In this document: one piece after another, positions 1-6,883 of the stretch
How positions within the stretch are numbered: the first letter of the stretch is position 1
How the letters are laid out: each line of letters starts with the position of its first letter
Assembly (NCBI GenBank): GCA_030590585.1
Contig: JAUUYD010000006.1
Location: 1-21,654, forward strand
Reading direction: 5' to 3'
DNA: 21,654 nt
Source of the DNA: Spirochaeta sp.
Lineage (GTDB): Bacteria > Spirochaetota > Spirochaetia > Spirochaetales_E > Spirochaetaceae_B
Translations under genes and position numbers: made by a program
Notes under the pieces: generated by a model
What the model was told of the DNA's origin: nothing
The model's database searches: none
Seen by the model: the letters and a program-made list of their open reading frames with translations, nothing else

Positions 1-1769
1 AGTTCAAGGGCACAGTAATATGCAAAAAGCTGAAGAGGCACAACCATCAGGAATGGAGAGAACTCTTCATCGGATTTCGGAACTTGGAATACATCATCGG
101 CAATCTCCGCTGCATCCGTATCACCTTCAACACACAAGGCGATTACCGGCCCTTTCCTGGCCTTAACCTCCTTCATATTCGAAATCACCTTATTTCTCAA
201 ATGGTCATCAGGCAGGATGAAAAGGCTGGGGGTTTGTTCGTTAATCAGGGCAATGGGACCATGTTTGATTTCAGCAGCACTGTAGCCCTCAGCATGAATG
301 TAGGCGATTTCCTTGAGCTTGAGAGCACCTTCCATTGCCACCGGATAGTTCACCCCCCGGCCGAGGAACAGAAAATTCTCCACTTTGTGGTACTTGATAG
401 CCAGGTCATGAATGTGGTTTTCATTTTCCAGGATGCTGTTGATTTGATTCTGAACACCCATCAGACCGCTGATAAATCTCTTACCCCCCGGCCAGTCCAT
501 ATGACGCATACGGGCCATCTTCAGAATGAAAAGATACATAGCCGTCATCTGGCTGGTAAAGGCCTTGGTGGATGCCACGGCAATCTCAGGACCGGAATGA
601 ATGTAAACCCCGCCGTCGGACTCCCTCGCAATAGTGGAACCAACCACGTTGCATATTCCCAGAACCCGTCCGCCCTTACGCTGCAGTTCACGAACCGCCA
701 TCAGAGTATCAAGGGTTTCTCCCGATTGGCTCATGGCAAAATACAGGGTTCCTTCTTCAACTATGGGATTCCGGTATCGAAGTTCCGATGCCAGCTCGGT
801 AACTGCCGGAATACGGGCCAGCGACTCCAGCAGATAGGCCACCACACGCCCCGCATAATAGCTGGTTCCGGCAGCAATAATCACGATGCGCTTCACAGCC
901 AGTAATTCCATTTCACTCATGTTCAGTCCGCCGAGAACGGCTGTTGCCTGAACCTCGTCTATACGCCCGCCAAGAGCCCGTGGAATCGATTCAATCTGCT
1001 CATGAATCTCCTTGAGCATATAATGGGGATATGTACCCTTTTCCATCTCCTCAAGCTCCCAGGAGATATTATCCACCTTCTTATCCACAGGGCGGTTTCT
1101 CATATCACTGACAACATAGCCGGAAGATTTCAAACCAATGATTTCACCATCCTCCAAATAAACGACCTGTTTTGTATGGGCAACCATTGCACTCACATCA
1201 CTGGCAATGAACATCTCACCGTCCCCGATGCCGAGAACCATGGGAGAACCGTTACGGGCCCCGATAATTTCGTCCGGATGATCGGAGTGCATCACCAGAA
1301 TCCCATATGTCCCCTTCAGAAGTGTAACGGTTGATTTTACAGCCGCCTCAAGATTTCCTTCGTAAAACGATTCCACCAGATGGGCAATCACTTCAGAATC
1401 TGTCTCTGCCGAAAATATATGCCCCTCATCAATCAGGCGGTCCTTGAGGCTCTTGTAATTTTCTATGATGCCGTTATGACAAATCGCAATTTTTCCACTG
1501 CAGTCACTATGGGGGTGAGCGTTGATATCATTAACACCGCCGTGGGTGGCCCAGCGCGTATGTCCGATACCCCAATTACCCGGCAGTGATTCAGGGACCA
1601 CTTCCCTCAGGGCCTGGATTTTCCCTTCTTTTTTATAAATCTGAAGATTGTCATTCAACCCTACACTGATGCCCGAGGAGTCATACCCTCTGTATTCAAG
1701 CCTTTTTAGACCGGTCAACAGAACATCAGAGGCTGTTCTGGGGCCGCAATATCCAATAATTCCACACAT
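1..1769 (-). CDS. glmS: Glutamine-fructose-6-phosphate aminotransferase (isomerizing), 3' end off window
   Basis: GlmS makes glucosamine-6-phosphate from fructose-6-phosphate and glutamine, the first step to UDP-GlcNAc for peptidoglycan and other envelope glycans. Translating the minus strand from the ATG at 1769 gives MCGIIGYCGPRTASDVLL, with the N-terminal nucleophile Cys2, then HTRWATHG and CHNGIIEN of the class II glutaminase domain. The isomerase half has two SIS domains, seen as IIAAGTSYYAGR, AMSQSGETLDT, ASTKAFTSQ and LKLKEIAYIHAEGY. 589 codons are present; the family is about 600-610 residues, so only the last ~15-20 (normally ending like KSVTVE) are missing. A GAGGAGG ribosome-binding site lies 8 bases before the ATG. 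It is divergent from the lipoprotein gene. The short leader shows no room for a glmS ribozyme. Confidence 0.97.
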   Translation of the reverse strand, partial: MCGIIGYCGPRTASDVLLTGLKRLEYRGYDSSGISVGLNDNLQIYKKEGKIQALREVVPESLPGNWGIGHTRWATHGGVNDINAHPHSDCSGKIAICHNGIIENYKSLKDRLIDEGHIFSAETDSEVIAHLVESFYEGNLEAAVKSTVTLLKGTYGILVMHSDHPDEIIGARNGSPMVLGIGDGEMFIASDVSAMVAHTKQVVYLEDGEIIGLKSSGYVVSDMRNRPVDKKVDNISWELEEMEKGTYPHYMLKEIHEQIESIPRALGGRIDEVQATAVLGGLNMSEMELLAVKRIVIIAAGTSYYAGRVVAYLLESLARIPAVTELASELRYRNPIVEEGTLYFAMSQSGETLDTLMAVRELQRKGGRVLGICNVVGSTIARESDGGVYIHSGPEIAVASTKAFTSQMTAMYLFILKMARMRHMDWPGGKRFISGLMGVQNQINSILENENHIHDLAIKYHKVENFLFLGRGVNYPVAMEGALKLKEIAYIHAEGYSAAEIKHGPIALINEQTPSLFILPDDHLRNKVISNMKEVKARKGPVIALCVEGDTDAAEIADDVFQVPKSDEEFSPFLMVVPLQLFAYYCALE

Positions 1770-1810
1770 TATTATCTTCCTCCTCAAGTAGATGCGGACA
1801 TCCAATCGTT

Positions 1811-1840
1811 ATTTAAGATATGAACACCCAAAACTGTAAA
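1811..1840 (-). promoter_or_regulatory. Possible glmS promoter
   Basis: Read on the minus strand, TTTACA (1835-1840) is followed 18 bases later by TTAAAT (1811-1816), about 40 bases before the glmS ATG. The match to a housekeeping sigma-70 promoter is only fair. Its -35 lies just upstream of the preferred start of the divergent lipoprotein gene. Confidence 0.3.
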
Positions 1841-1858
1841 GTGAACACAGGCCGTTTT

Positions 1859-2893
1859 ATGAGGCGATATCAAGGCATTTCCCGGCTTTTTCAGGCTTGT
1901 ATGATAATGCTGCTTAGCGCGTGTGCTCCCGGTTCGAATGCCGGCGGGCCGCCTTTCTCAGTAGACCTCCTGCCGCCGGAGCTGCAGTCGGCGGAAACGC
2001 AGGATGAGCGGAGTATCCGTTTCATTTTTGATGAGCCGGTAAATATCTCCTCCTCGGAAATTATTATACAGCCTCATTTAGAACTTGAATCAACGGAAAC
2101 CGATGATAAAACCTTAACTGTAAGATTCGGAACAGACCAAAGCATAGGTGAGGCGTATACCGCCAGAATAGCTGTGGTCGATGACAGTGGTAATTCCCTG
2201 TCATTTCTCTACAGCTTCAGCGGATGGAATCCCCGGGTCCCGGATTTACTGGTGAACGAATTGAATCCCCGGGGTTCGGGCAACAATCCCGACTGTATTG
2301 AACTCTACACAGTTAAGGGTGGTAATCTTGGGGGTTTGTGCCTGAGAATCGGCACCAGGAATCGATACTCGGAGGAAATTATATTTCCCGCAATCGAGAT
2401 TCACGATGGTGAATATATTATTGTACATGTAAAAGCTGAAGGTCTTGCGGAAGAAATTGATGAACTTGAAGATCTTAACGAATCAGGCGGGCTGCTCTCG
2501 ACTGATACCGCTCGGGATTTCTGGATGCCCGGTGCTCCAGGCCTGCCTGGAAACAACGGTGCTGTAACACTTTATGCCAGAAGTGGGGGGCCTGTGATTG
2601 ATGCTGTAATCTGGTCCGACAGATCTGATGATGCTGATGATGAGAAACTTGGATGGACAAGTGAGGGGTATCTTTTTGCCTGCGACATGGCATCAGATGA
2701 TGCATGGGTAACAGAATTATCCACCATCCCCTTCCCGTCGGAGTCTGTGAATGTGTCTTACTCCACCGCTACACGTTCCCTCTGCAGAGCCGGAATACCT
2801 GAGGACAGTAACAGAGAGACTGACTGGCATACAGTTCCCACCAGGGGACTGACATTCGGATATGCCAATTCAGACGAGATATATGTCCCCTGA
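1859..2893 (+). CDS. Lipoprotein with Ig-like and lamin-tail (LTD)-like domains
   Basis: Predicted surface or periplasmic lipoprotein of unknown role. From the ATG at 1859 the N-terminus is MRRYQGISR, a short hydrophobic stretch, then the lipobox LSAC with Cys22 as the lipidation site. An in-frame ATG at 1820 would add 13 residues and make the signal peptide unusually long; neither start has a good ribosome-binding site, so the choice is open. After the signal, roughly residues 35-125 resemble an Ig-like domain (a VRF...YTARI strand pattern ending in FSGWNP). Then LLVNELNPRGSGNNPDCIEL is typical of the start of lamin-tail domains, which are widespread in bacterial secreted proteins and often precede or accompany nucleases or calcium-binding modules. 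No catalytic domain is visible. Its stop is only two bases from the stop of convergent trxA. Confidence 0.7.
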   Translation: MRRYQGISRLFQACMIMLLSACAPGSNAGGPPFSVDLLPPELQSAETQDERSIRFIFDEPVNISSSEIIIQPHLELESTETDDKTLTVRFGTDQSIGEAYTARIAVVDDSGNSLSFLYSFSGWNPRVPDLLVNELNPRGSGNNPDCIELYTVKGGNLGGLCLRIGTRNRYSEEIIFPAIEIHDGEYIIVHVKAEGLAEEIDELEDLNESGGLLSTDTARDFWMPGAPGLPGNNGAVTLYARSGGPVIDAVIWSDRSDDADDEKLGWTSEGYLFACDMASDDAWVTELSTIPFPSESVNVSYSTATRSLCRAGIPEDSNRETDWHTVPTRGLTFGYANSDEIYVP

Positions 2894-2895
2894 GC

Positions 2896-3216
2896 TCAGA
2901 TAAGCTTCTCGAACATCTCTATAATGGTCTGTTTCGGGACAACACCAATGTTCTGGGACGCTACTTCTCCCTTATGGAAAACCATCAATGTGGGAATGCT
3001 CTGAATCCGGAACTTATTGGCCGTTTCCGGGCATTCATCAACATTGAGCTTGGCCACTTTGATTTTACCCTCATACTCTTCGGCCAGCTGTTCAACAATC
3101 GGAGAGAGCATCCTGCATGGAACACACCATTCAGCCCAGAAATCAACCAGAACGGGAAGGTCCGACTGAAGCACTTCATTTTCAAATATCTCATCGCTGA
3201 GAATAATTTCCGACAT
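2896..3216 (-). CDS. trxA: Thioredoxin with WCVPC active site
   Basis: Small cytoplasmic dithiol-disulfide oxidoreductase of 106 residues, the standard thioredoxin length. The fold markers are all present: VDFWAEWCVPCRM with Cys31 and Cys34, buried Asp25, NVDECPETANKF, and the cis-proline in IPTLMVF (Pro75). The active site reads WCVPC rather than the usual WCGPC; the residue between the cysteines affects redox potential, so this enzyme may differ from textbook thioredoxin. AAGGAGA stands 9 bases before the ATG. It lies 20 bases downstream of the hypothetical gene and is probably cotranscribed with it. It converges on the lipoprotein gene with two bases between stops. Confidence 0.95.
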   Translation of the reverse strand: MSEIILSDEIFENEVLQSDLPVLVDFWAEWCVPCRMLSPIVEQLAEEYEGKIKVAKLNVDECPETANKFRIQSIPTLMVFHKGEVASQNIGVVPKQTIIEMFEKLI

Positions 3217-3236
3217 TGATTAATTCTCCTTGCCTC

Positions 3237-4001
3237 TTAACGTCTTTTCAAATCTTTTATTCTAAAATCAACGATTATTCCCCTGATAAAATCAAGGGCC
3301 CTATCAACATCTTTATCAGGAGTAATCTGCTGAAGGGCCTGCTCGCATACATCCAGCAGGTCATGAAGATAAAAGGCGACAATCTTGACGGCTTCCTGAG
3401 TTTCCCTGATTATCTCTTTTTTTGTGGCTGATGGTGCCGCAAGAGTACGTCGATAGCGTTCCAGTTCTTCAGGGAGTCTTCCCCTGCGGGTTGCGACAAA
3501 CCGCCAGAAACGCTGTTCAATATTCATCCTGTCAATCTGACCGGCACGGGGAAACGCTCTGCGGAGGTATGACTCAAGAGTGCCCCAATGCCGCTTATCC
3601 AGAAGCTCCATAGCCCCGTACAACCTGGCAACCTCCGGATCTGCATCCGGATGAATCTCGAGTATCGGATAATGTTCTATACGCTGCCGGTATTCATCAA
3701 GAACCTTATCGGCAAAGGATTCACCTGCCAATCTGCGCCGGCGGGCTTCCTCCCGGCCGGATGCAAGTCGTTCTCTTTCCAGGGTTATGGCTTCAAGTTC
3801 CTTAAAGGCCTTCAGCTCATCTTCCAGAAATCGATCAGGATCCCGCCCGGTGTTCCCCGCGTGCCTGACCCGGTCTTCATACGATTCCAGCAAGGTTGGA
3901 TTCAGGGCATAATCGAAGATGAGATGCTCATAGCGGGCGAACAAATCGCCAATAGCTTCCTTAATTTCGGTTTTATTAAAACCACGTCCTTTACCTAACA
4001 C
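3237..4001 (-). CDS. Hypothetical charged helical protein
   Basis: I do not recognise this 254-residue protein. It appears cytoplasmic: no signal peptide or membrane segment is seen. The sequence is rich in Arg, Glu, Lys and Leu and looks almost wholly alpha-helical, with a possible coiled coil around residues 60-100 (ELKAFKELEAITLERERLAS, EEARRRR). An aromatic stretch NIEQRFWRFVATRRGRLPEE lies in the second half. The start is a GTG at 4001. GGAG is only about two bases in front of it, which is poor spacing; a downstream TTG (codon 20) preceded by AAGGAA is an alternative. It sits between ssb and trxA on the same strand, but about 100 bases with two hairpins separate it from ssb. Confidence 0.7.
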   Translation of the reverse strand: MLGKGRGFNKTEIKEAIGDLFARYEHLIFDYALNPTLLESYEDRVRHAGNTGRDPDRFLEDELKAFKELEAITLERERLASGREEARRRRLAGESFADKVLDEYRQRIEHYPILEIHPDADPEVARLYGAMELLDKRHWGTLESYLRRAFPRAGQIDRMNIEQRFWRFVATRRGRLPEELERYRRTLAAPSATKKEIIRETQEAVKIVAFYLHDLLDVCEQALQQITPDKDVDRALDFIRGIIVDFRIKDLKRR

Positions 4002-4045
4002 ATCTCCATTATGCTGTGGAGCTTATATGATGGCAAGAAGAAGGG

Positions 4046-4093
4046 GGGCCCTGAAGGCCCGAGGTGGCGGGGGTCGGGAGAATAACCCCCGCC
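4046..4093 (-). terminator. Tandem GC-rich hairpins after ssb
   Basis: Two adjacent inverted repeats fill the ssb-to-hypothetical gap. GGCGGGGGT (4066-4074) pairs perfectly with ACCCCCGCC (4085-4093) around a 10-base loop. GGGCC (4046-4050) pairs with GGCCC (4056-4060) around CTGAA. On the minus strand they follow the ssb stop by 8 bases and end in a pyrimidine-rich CTTCTTCTT rather than a clean T-run. They likely terminate or attenuate the ssb transcript, letting some reading through to the hypothetical gene and trxA. Confidence 0.5.
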
Positions 4094-4101
4094 GATTGAT
4101 A

Positions 4102-4539
4102 TCAGTAAGCCGGAACTGCGACTTTCCCGTCGACAGCCTCTGCTTCTGCTTCCGTTTCGGATCCGCTCAAGGTTTCGGCAGACGAATCTGCTTCAGCAGC
4201 CCCATCAGTCTTCGGCCGGGCACGAAACTCCACATGTTCTCCAACAATATGAATCCTTGACCGCAGCTCGCCCTCAGGGTTTGTCCATCGGTCCTGCTTG
4301 AGCCGGCCTACCACCCGGACACCCCGGCCCTTTGTCAGATATTCATTACAGGTTTCAGCCAGCCGTGACCAGACTTCAACATCAAAGAAGCCCACCTCTT
4401 CCTGCCGATCGCCTTCAGATTTGTAATACCTGTTTGAAGCCACCGTAAAGTGGCAAACAGCCGTTCCCTTGGGGGTTGTATCCATCGTCGGATCCCGGGT
4501 CAGATTCCCTTCAAGAATGATGGAATTCAAATTGTTCAT
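4102..4539 (-). CDS. ssb: Single-stranded DNA-binding protein
   Basis: Binds and protects single-stranded DNA in replication, repair and recombination. 145 residues. The OB fold spans about residues 1-112: MNNLNSIILEGNLTRDP, then VCHFTVASNRYYKS, FFDVEVWSRLAETC, YLTKGRGVRVVGRLKQDRW and IHIVGEHVEF are classic SSB strands. The ATG at 4539 is chosen over an open reading frame 25 codons longer because a strong GGAGG lies just upstream and the family starts there. The tail is acidic (TEAEAEAVDG) but ends GKVAVPAY instead of the usual DDDIPF-like tip that recruits partner proteins. It is followed by hairpins and lies downstream of the GDP-mannose gene. Confidence 0.93.
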   Translation of the reverse strand: MNNLNSIILEGNLTRDPTMDTTPKGTAVCHFTVASNRYYKSEGDRQEEVGFFDVEVWSRLAETCNEYLTKGRGVRVVGRLKQDRWTNPEGELRSRIHIVGEHVEFRARPKTDGAAEADSSAETLSGSETEAEAEAVDGKVAVPAY

Positions 4540-4642
4540 CGCTTTACCTCCTACAGCAGTACAAGCGTCATATACAATGACTGCCGTAGATTGAGATTTG
4601 CTTGAGCAGAACAAAAGAAATTTATATTTTTATTTCAATCCC

Positions 4643-5704
4643 TTAGGATAAGTCTTCTTCAGCCGCATCTTTGACGAGCTGACTCATACCCTTTTTACAA
4701 ACCATTACACGGTTATTGGCCACAACAACAATCAGATTTTCAACCCCGCAGAGGGCTACCGGACGATCAGAATAGACAAAATTTCCATCGGATTGATAAC
4801 TGTATACTGCGGCTTCTGTGGGAGCATCAAGCTCAGCGATAACATCCCAGCTTCCAACATCATTCCAATCAAACCCGGCTTTCACCATCCGGATCTTTTT
4901 TGTCTTTTCCATTACGGCATAATCCATGGAGATGCCGGGGGTGTTCCCATAAAGGGTTCTCAAGTCTTCTGAAGGTTCATAGATTCTAAGCTCATCATCA
5001 ATCCGGGAGACAAACCATTTCTCATCAGGTTTGATAAAAACCCTGGAGATTTCCGGAGAACAGAGAGCCAGCTCCTCAAGAAACACATCATTCCGGTAGG
5101 TGAATAATCCGGCATTCCAATAGTATCTCCCTGAGGACAGGTAATTCCGAGCTGTTTGGGCATCCGGCTTCTCACGGAAAGAGAGCACTTCAAAACCCGC
5201 GCCGGCCGGGTCTCCGGATTCTATGTAGCCGTATCCTGTTGCAGGTCCATCAGGATTAATCCCGAATGGAACGATAAAGCCTTTCTGAGCTTCATCTGAT
5301 GCCGTTTCCACAGATGAGTGGAACGCTTCCACAGCTGTGATTAGATGATCAGCCGGCATAACCAGACAGGATTCACAATTCCGTCCGTCCAGAATCATCC
5401 TGCCGGCCGCAAGGGCCAGAGCCGGCGCCGTATTGCGTGCCACAGGTTCAGCCAGTATCACAACCCTTGAACGCCTCTCTTGGGCAAGTGAACGGCACTC
5501 TTCAACAGCCGCATCGACATGGTCTTCATGGGTAACAACATAGACGAATCCACTGATGCCAAGGTTGAAAGCCCTGTCCAGGGTGCCGCGGAACAGAGTC
5601 ACATTCCCGTCAACATGAAGGAATTGCTTGGGACGTTTTCCCATGGATGCGGGCCATAAACGTTTTCCGGCACCTCCTGCCATAATAATAACATTTTCAA
5701 CCAT
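4643..5704 (-). CDS. manC: Mannose-1-phosphate guanylyltransferase (GDP-mannose pyrophosphorylase)
   Basis: Makes GDP-mannose from mannose-1-phosphate and GTP, supplying mannose-derived sugars for envelope glycans. 353 residues, the size of the monofunctional enzymes; the C-terminal cupin isomerase of bifunctional ManC proteins is absent. The N-terminus has the nucleotidyltransferase loop IIMAGGAGKRLWPAS (residues 6-20) followed by RPKQF. Further markers are EPVARNTAPALALAAG, the VMPADH metal-binding stretch, GYGYIE, FREKPDAQTA and YYWNAGLF, then SMDYAVMEKT and FDWNDVGSWD. AAGGAGAG lies 9 bases before the ATG. It is divergent from ilvE; ssb follows about 100 bases downstream on the same strand. 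Confidence 0.93.
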   Translation of the reverse strand: MVENVIIMAGGAGKRLWPASMGKRPKQFLHVDGNVTLFRGTLDRAFNLGISGFVYVVTHEDHVDAAVEECRSLAQERRSRVVILAEPVARNTAPALALAAGRMILDGRNCESCLVMPADHLITAVEAFHSSVETASDEAQKGFIVPFGINPDGPATGYGYIESGDPAGAGFEVLSFREKPDAQTARNYLSSGRYYWNAGLFTYRNDVFLEELALCSPEISRVFIKPDEKWFVSRIDDELRIYEPSEDLRTLYGNTPGISMDYAVMEKTKKIRMVKAGFDWNDVGSWDVIAELDAPTEAAVYSYQSDGNFVYSDRPVALCGVENLIVVVANNRVMVCKKGMSQLVKDAAEEDLS

Positions 5705-5793
5705 ATTTCTGACTCTCCTTAATACAGGACTCGACGATAATTGAAAGTCGCCATATGATTGGAGTCTATCCTACGAAACATGAGGTAAGGAAG

Positions 5794-6876
5794 ATGGCCT
5801 TTACACTCTCAATCTATCCCTGGATTCACAATGCGCATTTTAACGGTGAAACCTGGAATGACGAATATCTCGAACAGAAACATCTCACCCCCGGCGAAGA
5901 AGAGGCGCTGGATGATAAGGCCCGGCAGGAACTGGCAAATGAACGGAACAACTTTCCCCATCTGCCTCTGGTGAATTACACAACTCAGTACGGCCTTGGA
6001 TGTTTTGAAGGCTTGAAAGCCTACCCACAGCCGGATGGTTCACTGAAATTGTTCCGTCCGGAACGAAACTGCAGCAGAATGGCCGCATCCATGAAGGGCC
6101 TTCGCATGCCCCCTGTCGAGGAACAATTATTGCTGGAAGGAATCAGAGAAACCGTGAAAAGGAATGCAGAGCTTGGCTTCACTCCGGTTTATAATACTGC
6201 CTGGGAGGCAGATCACTGGCAGAGCGGAGCTGCCGTATACATCAGGCCTTTCACCTATTCTGAGCCGGGGATCGGCATCAATATATCAAAAACACCCTGG
6301 GTTATTACAGTATGTACCACCGTCTCAGCTTACTTCGTTCCCGGTAAAAATGAAGCCGTTACTTCTGAAAGAATCCGTGCAACCCCTCATGGTACCGGAT
6401 GGATAAAAACAGCAGCAAATTACGTAACATCAATTCTGGCCAAAAGCGAAGCTTCTGAAGCAGGCTACATGGAGGCAATATTCCTTGATGCAGCAACCAG
6501 GGAAAATATTGAAGAGGGCTCCTCCTGTAACTTTTTTGCTCTTTTCCCTGATAACAAGCTGATAACACCGGCCCTTCACGACACGATACTCCCGGGAATT
6601 ACAAGAGATTCAATAATTAATCTGGCCGGGGATCGTGATTTAGAAGTCATTGAAAGTGATTTATCCATCTACAGTGTTCTGGATAACGCTGTAGAATGTT
6701 TTGTCACCGGAACCGCTGCAGGAATCACACCCATAGGTTCTCTTACACATAAAGGTAAAAAACGCGGGTTTTCAAGTATGGAAAAGGACTCACTTTCAAC
6801 AAGCCTGCTCAAGGAGCTCAAAGGTATTCAATACGGTGCAATTGAAGATCGATTCAATTGGATGAGTGAACTCTGA
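5794..6876 (+). CDS. ilvE: Branched-chain amino acid aminotransferase (class IV PLP enzyme)
   Basis: Transfers the amino group between glutamate and the keto acids of leucine, isoleucine and valine. 360 residues from the ATG at 5794, chosen over an upstream ATG at 5755 because GAGG lies 8 bases before it and the family N-terminus FTLSIYPWIHNA starts soon after. Length and motifs fit the longer BCAT type (group II): YGLGCFEGLKAY, LFRPERNCSRM, the VYIRPF strand, GTGWIKTAANYV with the PLP-binding Lys205, EAIFLDA, IEEGSSCNFFA, and TILPGITRDSI. The C-terminal part holds ECFVTGTAAGITPI, which shapes the phosphate-binding end. The stop is 7 bases from the stop of the convergent flcA-like gene. No other ilv or leu gene is in the window. 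Confidence 0.95.
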   Translation: MAFTLSIYPWIHNAHFNGETWNDEYLEQKHLTPGEEEALDDKARQELANERNNFPHLPLVNYTTQYGLGCFEGLKAYPQPDGSLKLFRPERNCSRMAASMKGLRMPPVEEQLLLEGIRETVKRNAELGFTPVYNTAWEADHWQSGAAVYIRPFTYSEPGIGINISKTPWVITVCTTVSAYFVPGKNEAVTSERIRATPHGTGWIKTAANYVTSILAKSEASEAGYMEAIFLDAATRENIEEGSSCNFFALFPDNKLITPALHDTILPGITRDSIINLAGDRDLEVIESDLSIYSVLDNAVECFVTGTAAGITPIGSLTHKGKKRGFSSMEKDSLSTSLLKELKGIQYGAIEDRFNWMSEL

Positions 6877-6883
6877 CAGATCC

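Noticed and set aside
84..1589. Several plus-strand open frames across 84-1589
   Set aside because: They are shadows of glmS on the minus strand, which reads through the whole interval with all family motifs.
1770..1858. Possible glmS ribozyme in the glmS leader
   Set aside because: The leader is short and shows none of the expected pseudoknotted structure or conserved core.
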